NCBI GenBank assembly: GCA_937146725.1
Contig: CAKZRU010000088.1
Coordinates: 1-54,929 of the forward strand
Direction: 5' to 3'
Source: an uncultured Myxococcales bacterium
Lineage (GTDB): Bacteria > Myxococcota_A > Bradymonadia > UBA7976 > VGTA01
DNA: 54,929 bases
Shown piece by piece: positions 7,769 to 17,200 of the stretch. Position 1 is the stretch's first letter, and each line of letters opens with the position of its first letter. The notes below the pieces were generated by a model. That model was not told the DNA's origin and did no database searches. It saw only the letters and a program-made list of their open reading frames with translations. Both the position numbers and the translations under genes were made by a program.

Positions 7769-9676
7769 TTAAGCATCACCAAAGATGAAATCGACTTTTT
7801 TAGTCTCTCTTTTGACCTCTCCCTTGAAGTCTTCTGGAATACTTTTTACTCCGGTGTGATACATGGAAATCATCTTTAAATTGTCTAGGGTAGAAATCAC
7901 CTGTGGCAAGGACTTGATTCGATTGTAATCTAGATACAGTTCTTCGAGTTTGGTCATGTGCTTAATATCAGCAGGCAGGCGATTCCAATAGTTTGATTTG
8001 ATATGTAAAACCCTTAGATTCTTCATGTGTGATAAGATCCCAAAGAACTCTTTGCTGTGCTTACGATCATAGTTAAAGCGGTTTGAACTTAGAACAAGAG
8101 TATGGACTAAGGCATTTTTAAGCGCAGGGTTTAATACATATAAATAATTAGATGACAGATCTAGATACTTAAGGTTTTTACAGTTTTTCCAACATGTTCC
8201 CGTGGAATTTAAATCATTCGCACTTAAATTTAAGGACTCTAAAGAGGGTAGCTTTCCAATTTGCTTTGACACCGATTGAAACTTATTTGCACTTAAGTTT
8301 AAGACTTTTAACTGAGTACATTGCCCAAGTGTATTGGGTAAGCTTCTTAAATAATTTAGGCGCACATTAAGCTCAACAAGATTGGTCAGCCGAGAGATCT
8401 CCTTGGGTATGTTTCTAAACTCATTGTGACTTAAATCAAGCTTTTCAATTTCAGTAATATGAAAGAGTTCTGCCGGAAGAACTTTGAGTTTTTTTTCACT
8501 TAAATCAAGCTCTTTAATGGGCTTGCTAATGCTTGGATCTAGCGATCTTAAATACACAAACATCTTACATTTTAAATCAAATGAAAGTCCTGTGCCAAAG
8601 TTATCTAAATCAAGCTTATAACGCGGCCGAAAAGAACGCATTTTCAAGGGCGTATACCGATCATAATTCTCTTGATGCTCAAAGTAGGAATTAATGCTTG
8701 GATACATCTGTTGTGCCACAGGGTAAAAGTCTTCCCACTGCATCAAAAACTTAGGCGTATCATATAGGAAGCGTCTGGATAATGTCTTTACTGCTGGTGT
8801 CAAACTTGATTTAAGCGCTTGAGGAAGTTCCCGCATTAAGTTCTTGGCGAGCCGCAGCGTATTTAGCTTTTTTAAGCTTTTCAATGAGGCCGGTAAGTCG
8901 GTCAAAAAGTTTTCACTCAAATTCAAGGATTCAAGGCTTGTTAATTTATTGATCTGTTCAGGCAGCTCACTCAAGTCATTTTGAGACAGATTTAAAGACT
9001 TTAAAGTTTGAAACTCAAATACATGACTTGGCATTGACTCTAGCTGATTACCAGCTAAGGACAGAGTTTCAAGCTTTGGCAAACCTCTAAAATGCCAAAA
9101 ACTATCAATTTTATTGTAAGAAAGATCTAAACTTTTTAGCTCTTTCATACCCCTTATGCAATCAGGCACTCTCTCAAGAGAGCAATCTTTTAAGGTTAAG
9201 CTTTCAAGATGATCCTTGAGTTTTGCAATATGATCCATGAGATGAGTCACGCGAATACCACTTAAGTATATCGTACGAATCGTTGACTTACTGAATAGCT
9301 CTTCCCAAAAAGGTAAATAGAAACTATGGGCACGTGTAAAGCGGACTTCTTTAATGTGAGTTAAATGCTCAAAGAACCTTGGACATTTTGAGGGTAGCCA
9401 CCGGTTCTCTATCTCAATTTTTTGTATTTTTCGGGCAATATTTGGATTAAGCTTGGCGAGAAACCCAAGAATCATAAATGAAAACTTAAGATCACTAAAA
9501 ATATCATCAAGTTTATTGATGTTAGCCGTTGGTTTTTTCTTTAACTTATATGTCTTTTGAATCTCTTTAAGCAGTGTATCTGAATCCATATAATATGATT
9601 CTAACAGTTGATAGCCTTGTTCACGAATATGCTCTTCTTCGTTTTGAATCAGTTCCTTAATTGTTTTAAAGTACAT
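7769..9676 (-). CDS. Cytoplasmic leucine-rich-repeat protein
   Basis: About 635 residues from the preferred start ATG 9676 (MYFKTIKELIQ), which has an AAGAAAG ribosome site. The frame stays open to 9817, but that extension covers 17-bp tandem repeats and looks non-coding. There is no signal peptide. A helical N-terminal region of about 150 residues precedes two blocks of typical 23-residue bacterial LRRs (LxxLxLSxNxLxxLPxxI). Examples are LKSLDLSYNKID, LKSLNLSQNDLSELP and LEELYLDYNRIKSLP. A ~90-residue non-LRR segment, rich in Y, F and P, separates the blocks. LRR proteins bind other proteins. The ligand is unknown and no enzymatic domain is visible. Confidence 0.85.
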   Translation of the reverse strand: MYFKTIKELIQNEEEHIREQGYQLLESYYMDSDTLLKEIQKTYKLKKKPTANINKLDDIFSDLKFSFMILGFLAKLNPNIARKIQKIEIENRWLPSKCPRFFEHLTHIKEVRFTRAHSFYLPFWEELFSKSTIRTIYLSGIRVTHLMDHIAKLKDHLESLTLKDCSLERVPDCIRGMKELKSLDLSYNKIDSFWHFRGLPKLETLSLAGNQLESMPSHVFEFQTLKSLNLSQNDLSELPEQINKLTSLESLNLSENFLTDLPASLKSLKKLNTLRLAKNLMRELPQALKSSLTPAVKTLSRRFLYDTPKFLMQWEDFYPVAQQMYPSINSYFEHQENYDRYTPLKMRSFRPRYKLDLDNFGTGLSFDLKCKMFVYLRSLDPSISKPIKELDLSEKKLKVLPAELFHITEIEKLDLSHNEFRNIPKEISRLTNLVELNVRLNYLRSLPNTLGQCTQLKVLNLSANKFQSVSKQIGKLPSLESLNLSANDLNSTGTCWKNCKNLKYLDLSSNYLYVLNPALKNALVHTLVLSSNRFNYDRKHSKEFFGILSHMKNLRVLHIKSNYWNRLPADIKHMTKLEELYLDYNRIKSLPQVISTLDNLKMISMYHTGVKSIPEDFKGEVKRETKKVDFIFGDA

Positions 9677-9698
9677 ACTTATATCTTTCTTAGCTAAA

Positions 9699-9749
9699 TA
9701 TACTCTTTGATCGGCTATACTCTTTGACCAACTATACTCTTTAAACGTG
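9699..9749 (-). repeat. Three 17-bp tandem repeats upstream of the LRR gene
   Basis: On the plus strand TATACTCTTTGA-type units begin at 9699, 9716 and 9733, an exact 17-bp period with an 11-bp conserved core (TATACTCTTTR) and variable 5-6-bp spacers. They sit 23-73 bp upstream of the preferred LRR start. A 17-bp period does not preserve a reading frame, which argues that this DNA is regulatory rather than coding. Confidence 0.6.
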
Positions 9750-9893
9750 TATTTGATTTCATTTGTGTCATTATACTTTAAAAAAATAATTTTATTACTT
9801 AAAAAGTACCAGAGCAAGGAAGAGATTTGTTTTAAATCGCTTGTATTTAGTTGATCTGCTTATTGTCCTTTACACATACTTGTTAGTGATTGT

Positions 9894-11987
9894 TTAACGA
9901 CTTAGCCAAGCCTTGTAGGCATCCATTTTATATTCTCTGCCTAAAAAGTCTTTGGCTAAATCAGCTGCGGCTTTGGTACCACCTGGTGCTAATACTTTTT
10001 GAGCGTAGTCTTGAACCACCTTGGGTGAAAGTAGGCCCTCTTTTTCAAAGCGGGTCCATAGATCTTTGGCAATGACCAAAGACCATTGATAGGTGTAATA
10101 CATGGAACTGTAACCCATAAGGTGACCAAAGTTGGCATATACCGCCCCATCCTTGATGGCTTGGTAAGGACTAAAACGCTTATAGATGTCAGTGGTAAAG
10201 GCTTTTAGGTCAAGGGTTTGGGGATCTTGTTGATGTAAGTAAAAGCTATAGGCTGCATAAAAGAGCTGGCGCATCACGCCCACGCCTTTACCAAACTCAT
10301 CGGCCTTGCGCATCTTATCTACCATCTCTTGGGGAATCACCTCACCGGTTTGATGATGCTTGGCAAAGCCCTTAAGCACTTCATGTGACCAAGCCCATTC
10401 TTCTAACAGCTGCGAAGGCGCTTCTACAAAATCCCATTCCACATTGATACCACTTAGACGCACATAAGGGCTTTCTTGGGCCAAAAGATGATGGATTAGG
10501 TGGCCAAACTCATGGAAAAGCGTTGTCACTTCACCATGTTCCATTAGACCTGGGTCTTTATCAGTGCTCGCTGGAAAATTACATACAAGTGAGGCTACCG
10601 GTAGGCGGCTTTTACTTGTACCTAAACCACTTAAACCGGTTTGAATCGGAAACATTGCGGCATGCTTATATTTGTGCTCACGAGGATGCATATCTAAGAA
10701 AAATCGGCCAATCAGCTTGCCTTGGCGATGCAAGGTGTACGCTTCTACATTGGGAGCAACAGTCGGCTGATTTGAATCTTGCTTAAACTCTAGACCAAAA
10801 AGCTTTCCATACAGTTCAAAAACACCATCTTTTACACTTTGATAAGGAAAATAAGGGCGAACAGTTTTGGCATCAAAGCTATGTAATTCTTCGCGAAGCT
10901 TACCTGTGTAATAAAAACGATCCCATACTTCAACTTGCTTTGCCTTGGGTTCATCTTTTTGGATTCGGGCTAGGAGTTCTTTGAGCTCTTGATCAGCAAT
11001 CGGCTTGGTAATACTGACCAGCTTTTTTAAAAAGTCATCAATGGTTTGGGCCGAGCCAACCATTTTATCTTGGGCATTATACTCCGCCCAAGTCTTGGCC
11101 CCCAATAGCTGAGCATATTCATGGCGAAGCTTTAGCACCTTGCTTAATACTTCAACATTGGCCGGATACCCACGTTGCATAAAAGCGGTATATAGCTTGG
11201 CTCGTGCCGATCGTTTTTCTCCATATTTTTGAAAGGGGAAAAAGTCAGGATAATCGGTGGTAATGATATACTTACCCGCCTTGGTCTGCTTTTTGTTTTT
11301 GATAAAGTCTGCTGGTAAACCTTTGAGTTCCTCGGCAGTTAACTCTACTTTCTTGGTGTCACCATTGACATTTTTACTAAACTGCTGGGTCAGCTGAGTC
11401 AATTCATCATTAATTTGCTTAATCCGCTCTCGCTGTGCCGGTTCCAAGCTCACCCCCGCCCGCTTAAAGTCACGAATGGTCAGCTTATACAAGCGTTGCG
11501 CTTGGGCTGTTGCACGACCAAGCTCCTTGGTATCAATGGCGGCAAAGCGATCATATAACTCACGATCCACGCCCAACTCACTATTAAAAGCCGACAGCGC
11601 TTGCTCACACTTTTGGGCGGCCTCTCTGATTTCTTTATTAGGGTGGGTATTAAACAATAAACCACTTTGTCCCATGGCGGTATCAAGAGCGAGCATCAGT
11701 TGGTTGTACTCATCCAACATCATCTTAAGCTTAGGCGACTTGGTTGCTTTAATTGCCTTGCGATGTGTTTGTGCGGTCGCAATCGCTTGATCACAGCCCT
11801 TTTGAACCTGTTTCGCACTTTGCCATAGTGCAAAGGACTGACTCGAACTTGCTTTTTGCTCTTTTGTTGCCGGTGCTTGGGCTTTAGTACTCTGGGGTGC
11901 CGTATGCGAGGAATCCATTGATTTACTTTGACAAGCACTTAGCGATAATAAGCCACTTAGGCTTAAAAGGAGGGTTTTATTTCTCAT
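9894..11987 (-). CDS. M3-family zinc oligopeptidase (Dcp/OpdA-like), lipoprotein
   Basis: A 697-residue metallopeptidase that should cleave short peptides. Seen: the zinc motif HEFGHLIHH near residue 493, within TLFHEFGHLIHHLLAQ, and a glutamate-containing helix downstream (NVEWDFVEAPSQLLEEW) that supplies the third zinc ligand, as is usual in the thimet oligopeptidase/Dcp family. The N-terminus has a lipobox LSAC|Q at Cys19, so unlike the cytoplasmic E. coli enzymes this one is exported and lipid-anchored. A linker rich in A, K, Q and S follows. The length fits the family (about 680). ATG 11987 has a modest AGTAGG ribosome site, and a perfect inverted repeat lies just upstream. Confidence 0.93.
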   Translation of the reverse strand: MRNKTLLLSLSGLLSLSACQSKSMDSSHTAPQSTKAQAPATKEQKASSSQSFALWQSAKQVQKGCDQAIATAQTHRKAIKATKSPKLKMMLDEYNQLMLALDTAMGQSGLLFNTHPNKEIREAAQKCEQALSAFNSELGVDRELYDRFAAIDTKELGRATAQAQRLYKLTIRDFKRAGVSLEPAQRERIKQINDELTQLTQQFSKNVNGDTKKVELTAEELKGLPADFIKNKKQTKAGKYIITTDYPDFFPFQKYGEKRSARAKLYTAFMQRGYPANVEVLSKVLKLRHEYAQLLGAKTWAEYNAQDKMVGSAQTIDDFLKKLVSITKPIADQELKELLARIQKDEPKAKQVEVWDRFYYTGKLREELHSFDAKTVRPYFPYQSVKDGVFELYGKLFGLEFKQDSNQPTVAPNVEAYTLHRQGKLIGRFFLDMHPREHKYKHAAMFPIQTGLSGLGTSKSRLPVASLVCNFPASTDKDPGLMEHGEVTTLFHEFGHLIHHLLAQESPYVRLSGINVEWDFVEAPSQLLEEWAWSHEVLKGFAKHHQTGEVIPQEMVDKMRKADEFGKGVGVMRQLFYAAYSFYLHQQDPQTLDLKAFTTDIYKRFSPYQAIKDGAVYANFGHLMGYSSMYYTYQWSLVIAKDLWTRFEKEGLLSPKVVQDYAQKVLAPGGTKAAADLAKDFLGREYKMDAYKAWLSR

Positions 11988-12013
11988 AGACCTACTTTCG
12001 GAGTTTGAGTGAT

Positions 12014-12037
12014 CAGATAAACTGAGTGTTTTATCTG
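12014..12037. promoter_or_regulatory. Perfect 8-bp inverted repeat upstream of the M3 peptidase gene
   Basis: CAGATAAA (12014-12021) and TTTATCTG (12030-12037) are separated by 8 bp. The element is 27 bp upstream of the peptidase start. It may be an operator or a 5'-UTR hairpin. No matching copy was noticed elsewhere in the window. Confidence 0.35.
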
Positions 12038-12184
12038 TTACTTAAAGCATTAGCGCACAAGTTTAGCCTATGGTGACTGCTGATAAAAGTAGCTCTTGTG
12101 AAATATATAACAGCCAAGCTATACTTTTTTCATAAACAACCTAAAACCACATTTAATAAATAAATCTAATGAGATAAAACTCCA

Positions 12185-12604
12185 ATGACACAAGATATAC
12201 GCTGGATACAAAGATTTACCCACTTCAAAAATGCCTTACATAACCTTGGTGAAGCGGTTGAACTCTGCCAACAACGTGAATTAAGTAAATTGGAAGAGCA
12301 AGGCCTAATCAAAGGCTTTGAGTTGGTTCATGAACTCTCTTGGCTCACAATAAAGGACTACTATCAGTACCAAGGAGAAGTCTCTATCCAAGGTAGCCGA
12401 GATGCCTTTAGGCTCGCTTTTAAACGAGGTCTTATCACTGAGGGTCAAATCTTTATGAACTCCATTAAATCTCGTCAATTAAGTGTGCATACCTACAATG
12501 AAGCAACCGCCCAAAAACTAAAAAACGAAATTATCAATATCTACTACCCACATTGCTGTTTACTGGCACAAAGTTTGGAAGCACTGATTGAACATGAAGT
12601 TTAG
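12185..12604 (+). CDS. HepT-like HEPN protein (nucleotidyltransferase substrate-binding, HI0074 family)
   Basis: A 139-residue all-helical protein of the HI0074/HEPN family, which forms toxin-antitoxin pairs with a minimal nucleotidyltransferase. Seen: WIQRFTHFKNALHNLGEA at the N-terminus, KGFELVHELSWLTIKDYY in the middle and GSRDAFRLAFKRGLI near residue 77, which match the family pattern of a 4-helix bundle with a conserved ARG-containing 'sRdafr.A...GLI' segment. The partner nucleotidyltransferase starts 19 bp downstream, the typical order. In characterised pairs the HEPN protein is an RNase or effector neutralised by the nucleotidyltransferase. That activity is inferred here. Confidence 0.85.
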   Translation: MTQDIRWIQRFTHFKNALHNLGEAVELCQQRELSKLEEQGLIKGFELVHELSWLTIKDYYQYQGEVSIQGSRDAFRLAFKRGLITEGQIFMNSIKSRQLSVHTYNEATAQKLKNEIINIYYPHCCLLAQSLEALIEHEV

Positions 12605-12623
12605 TTATGTAGGAGATTGAGTC

Positions 12624-12944
12624 ATGTATGGGCTTAAGTCACAGGATATAGACTCAATACTTGGTGTGATCCAGCAAGTTTCAACAATTGATCAAGTGAT
12701 TCTTTATGGCTCAAGAGCAATGGAGGCTTATCGCTTAGGTTCCGACATAGACTTGACCATAATAGGGAAAGGATTAACCCTACAAAATACGATTTATCCA
12801 CTCATGGATTTATTAGAAGACTTATATCTACCTTACAGCTTTGATCTATCCATTTATGAGCATATTTCAGATCAAGCGGTGATTGATCACATCCAACGAG
12901 TTGGCATCACTCTTTATAAACGAGAGCTGTTAACTTCTATCTAA
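12624..12944 (+). CDS. MntA-like minimal nucleotidyltransferase (HEPN partner)
   Basis: A 106-residue protein with the minimal nucleotidyltransferase signature LYGSRAMEAYRLGSDIDLTI near residues 29-48. This gives the G-S helix and the first two catalytic aspartates (D-x-D). A third acidic residue is likely in FDLSIYEH near 76. Such MNT proteins transfer AMP to a tyrosine of the HEPN partner and so act as antitoxin. ATG 12624 has a TAGGAGA ribosome site. It follows the HepT-like gene closely and is transcribed the same way. The next gene is a membrane protein with no evident link. Confidence 0.87.
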   Translation: MYGLKSQDIDSILGVIQQVSTIDQVILYGSRAMEAYRLGSDIDLTIIGKGLTLQNTIYPLMDLLEDLYLPYSFDLSIYEHISDQAVIDHIQRVGITLYKRELLTSI

Positions 12945-12989
12945 AATCTTAATTAACCTATCTATGAAAACTCATCATTAGGATTAAAT

Positions 12990-14198
12990 ATGTATCAAAT
13001 CAACGCACAAGAATCTAGACCGGGCTACTGTGTACTCAGTCAACCTCAGGGGGTAAATAAACTCATTCAATCAGGCATTTATGGCTGCCTGACCATCAGC
13101 CTCATTCTATTTGCGATTCCATTTTTGGCCGTTTTTGCTTGGTGGATTTATATGTTTTTTCTTGAGGCTGACTATTTAGGACTTTTAATGCCCATTGGCT
13201 TGATTCTTTCGCTGATTTCAGTGCGCTGGCTTACAGTTTGGCCTAAAGTTCCTGCCAAGTTGGTTTTTGATGCAAGTGAGCGCCAAGTTTACATCTTGGA
13301 TACATTGAGTGATACACCATCTACGAGTCCTTCCATGTCTTTTGGCGAGATTAATCGTATTTTGGTGAAAGAAGTCATTGTTCAAGGTGATAAGCGTCAA
13401 TATAGGCGCTATAAAGTGGTTCTACTCAAAAGTGATACCAGCTCATGGGACTTATTAGGCTCGTTTAGCAATAGAGATGAAGCGGTGATGGCCAAGCGTG
13501 AGCTTCTTGAGTTAATCCAATGGTCAGATGAGCAAGGAACCGCTATGGGCGAGGTCAATCCAGATCGTGACTCTCATCAAGAGGTTGATGAACCAAGCTC
13601 TGATTTTGGGACTTGGTCTTTACCAAAAAGCACTGTCTCAAGCGACAGTTTTGACTTTGAAAGTCTGAGTGAATGTAGCAAACTTACTTGGAAAACCAAG
13701 CATCCTCCAGGACGTAAAAAAGCTCTGTATGCCTGTGCGGCTGGCTTAGCTTTATTGGGTCTAGGCTTAATGTCATTCTTTTGGCTGGTAAAGCTTTTAG
13801 CCTTGATTCCCTTGGGGATTGCTTATTTTATTTACCAAAGTTTAAAAGCGTGGACCAATCAACAAGAAATTAGGATTTATGCTGATCATATTGAGCTCAG
13901 TACCAAAACTTTAGGTCAAACCCTTGAACTGCCTTTGAAAGAACTTAAAACCCTAGCCTTTGACTTGCATAGTAGCAATATGGCGCTTCGTTTTGTGAAA
14001 CACAGCGAATTTGACTATGTGACTCAGATCAAGAACAAGGGCGACAATGCCACTCTTGCTGAACAAGTTGAGGCCACCCGTATGCTTCTTAAAAGCGCTC
14101 ATGTCTATGTGGCTTATTTGGATGCCGGAGATATTTTACGCTTAGAAGAATTGATTCAATCAGAGGTTTTTAAGCGCTCAGCGATTGCTTTGGCCTAA
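12990..14198 (+). CDS. Membrane protein with internally repeated TM-pair plus soluble domain
   Basis: 402 residues, function not recognised. The layout is repeated. A hydrophobic hairpin (about residues 27-75, including ISLILFAIPFLAVFAWW and LIGLILSLIS-like stretches) is followed by a beta-rich soluble segment (about 85-180). A second hairpin (about 247-285, ALYACAAGLALLGLGLM and beyond) is followed by another soluble segment to the end. The soluble parts contain strand patterns such as KLVFDASERQVYIL and IRIYADHIELST, reminiscent of bacterial PH-like domains. An acidic linker (about 180-230) joins the halves. The gene converges on the large GH16 gene with a 17-bp gap. Confidence 0.7.
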   Translation: MYQINAQESRPGYCVLSQPQGVNKLIQSGIYGCLTISLILFAIPFLAVFAWWIYMFFLEADYLGLLMPIGLILSLISVRWLTVWPKVPAKLVFDASERQVYILDTLSDTPSTSPSMSFGEINRILVKEVIVQGDKRQYRRYKVVLLKSDTSSWDLLGSFSNRDEAVMAKRELLELIQWSDEQGTAMGEVNPDRDSHQEVDEPSSDFGTWSLPKSTVSSDSFDFESLSECSKLTWKTKHPPGRKKALYACAAGLALLGLGLMSFFWLVKLLALIPLGIAYFIYQSLKAWTNQQEIRIYADHIELSTKTLGQTLELPLKELKTLAFDLHSSNMALRFVKHSEFDYVTQIKNKGDNATLAEQVEATRMLLKSAHVYVAYLDAGDILRLEELIQSEVFKRSAIALA

Positions 14199-14215
14199 GA
14201 ATATGTCACTTATTT

Positions 14216-17200
14216 TTAAGGGACAACTGCTTCATACACTCTGACATAATCCACTTGCATCTCCTGTGGGAAAACTGTGCTTGCGTCAGGATTACCCAAA
14301 AAGCTTCCACCCACGGCCACATTTAAGATCATAAAAAACTCATGATCAAAGGCCCAGGTGGTGTTCGCTGGAATACTTGCAGGAGTACGCTCCATATACA
14401 TATCACCATCAACAAACCATTTAATTGATGTGGGTGACCATTCTACCGCATAAGTGTGAAAAACCGCTGCTAATGAGCTTTGTGAGGCTCTTGCTGAATA
14501 TAAGCTGTTGCCACCTGAGTACCCCGGACCATGTAAGGCGCCCGTGGATTCATAAAGGCTTTGACCTCTAAACTCCATGATGTCTATTTCACCACAGTTA
14601 GGCCAACCGACTGTTTCAAAGTCACTGCCCAGCATCCAAAAAGCTGGCCACAACCCTTGACCATAGGGCATTTTTATTCGCGCCTCAAAGCGACCATATT
14701 GTTGACTAAATAGGCCTTGGGTCTTAATTCTTGCCGAAGTATATTGATTTCCTTGATAGTCTTCACGAATCGCTTTGATTACCAAATATCCATCACCATT
14801 TTGGAAAGAGTTTTCAACTCGATCAGTATTAAACTCAAGTTGAGCATTACCCCAGCCACCACCACCAATATCATGCGTCCACTTTGTGGCATCAATGGGT
14901 GTATTGGCGGCGCCATTAAACTCATCACTCCAAGTCAAACGCCAACCATCGGCTTCTTCAAGTAAGCCATTGGTGCCTAAACCACTTTCACAGGCACTAC
15001 AACGTCCATATACATCATTACTACTTGCATTTTCAGCCACTGTCACTTGACGATTGGCATAGCCAAAGCCATCAGTGATTGGCGCACAGGCACCATCACC
15101 GGCTTGTACATCGTCAATCAAGTTTTCTGCGGAAGCAAAGTTATCTACCATGTAGATGAACTCAAGTGGGCCCTCGGGGAAGGTGTATGTACCTGTCCAA
15201 ATCCCATCGCCATCTTCATCGCTTAGCGGATAGCCGGCATCGCACCATTCACAAAATGGGCCGGTGATATATACTGTGTTAAAGCTTTCGGGGGCTTCGG
15301 CACAAGTCATGTCTACTGAAAAACTGACCGCATAATCGCTAGGCGTTGGGGGCTCAACTACGGTTGTACCACCAATAAAGGTGATGTCATCAAAGTAGTA
15401 AGTACGCTCGCCCGCATCAGCGCCGGTGACGCCAAAGTTAAATGAGATTGAAATCTTATCATAGGTCGCTTCAGGGTTAAGTAAGGCCGTTCCATTGGCT
15501 TGTTGCGCAAAGTCAAAAGTAAGAGTTTCCCATGTATCACTCACTGTCACTGTGGCTTCGGTTTCAACCGTGACTGTGTTATCTGTTGAATCTTCTGCTT
15601 TTAGGCGTACTTGAATGCCACTATGTGGCGAATACACTCTAACGGTCATGCGGGTGTTTTCAGCATCGATGGGTAAAACACCTACTGCATCATTTGCCTG
15701 TGTTGCTACCGTCGTTCCGGCCCATAACTCGGCTGTACCATTTTTGAACACTCGCCCTACTTGATTACCTGCATCAGTAGGATCAGCTGCAACACCGGAA
15801 TCATCAGCGCCCCCAAAACCAATCAAAGTATATACTTGGTTGGGGTCATCAAAGGTAATGGTCTCAAAGTCACCTCTTGGTGGAGGTGGAGGAGGTTCCT
15901 CATCACAAGCTGTACAACGGCCGTAAATATGATTAGCTGAACCACCCTCGGTGATTTGTACTTCACGGTTCGCATAGTTTACGCCGTCGGTCACAGAAGC
16001 ACATTCACCAGCACCGATTAGATCCTCTTGGTGCGCAAAATTATCCACCATGTATTTAAATTCAAATGGACCTTCTTGCAAACTATAAGTTGCTGTCCAA
16101 ATTCCATCACCATCTTCATCACTCAGTGGATAACCCGCATCACACCACTCACAGAATGGGCCGGTAATATACACAGTAGTAAACTCAATGCCGGCGCAGT
16201 TCATGTCTACGTTAAACTCAAAGGGGAATACGCAACTTCCATCATCTTCTTCGGCAAGCATATTGTAATTTTCTGCATTAGGCTGAGTACAGCCTTGAAT
16301 CGCTTCGCCATTACTAGGTGGCTCATCATCACGCCACTGCACATCATCTAGGTATACTGTCACAGAATCCGCACCACTTGGATTTTCCAAGTACCAAGCA
16401 AAAGCACCGGTTAACTCTGTAATCCCTTCGGGGATGAGCATATACCCTTCAGTAGGCTCGGTGCTTAAGTTACTGTAGCCTTGCTCTACGCCAAAACCGT
16501 CCGCATCCGAAATACCCGTGGCAAAGTTCATACGCTCATTGCCTTGCTCACCCCAAACTCTATAGCGCACATGAGTCGCCCCTTCGGCAATCATCAGTCC
16601 GGGCATCTCTCCCCAATTATTTTCTGGGTATTGGAAAAAGAAACCTACCCACTCTGCGCCATTAGGTGTCCATGTTAACTTTGTACATACACCTTCTGGG
16701 CTTTCGTCAGTCTCGCAGGGCTCAGCAACTACATCACCTTCCCCCATATAACCTGACATAATGAAATGATCTTCGACATAGAAGGGTAAAGCAAGCGCTT
16801 GTGGGCCACCGGTACAACTTTGCAAGGCTTCAAACTCAACATTACAGGCGGTGGAACCGGCAAGATTTCCATCCACACACTGCCAGCCTGAGTCGGCTAA
16901 GCAAGCTTGATATGCACTCGCTTGCATAGCACAATCTCCAGTCAAGGCTTGCTCACATTCCATATGGCAATCTACATAACCGGGCGCACTACAATCAGGA
17001 ATTGAGGTTAAAGTAGAGCAGCTGACCGTACAGGGATTAATCTCGGCCTCTTCATCCGATTCCATGATGAGCTCGTCGATGTAAAACTCTAAATTATTAT
17101 CGCTTTCATTGGTGACCCAAAAGAAGCCACCTGCAATATCGCTATAAGGTACACCAGCAAGGTCGATAGTATAAACTTGAGGTGTGGTACTTAGGCTAAT

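Noticed and set aside
9677..9817. N-terminal extension of the LRR protein
   Set aside because: It covers 17-bp tandem repeats that break any codon periodicity, lacks a good ribosome site, and has an odd residue mix. ATG 9676 has a better site.
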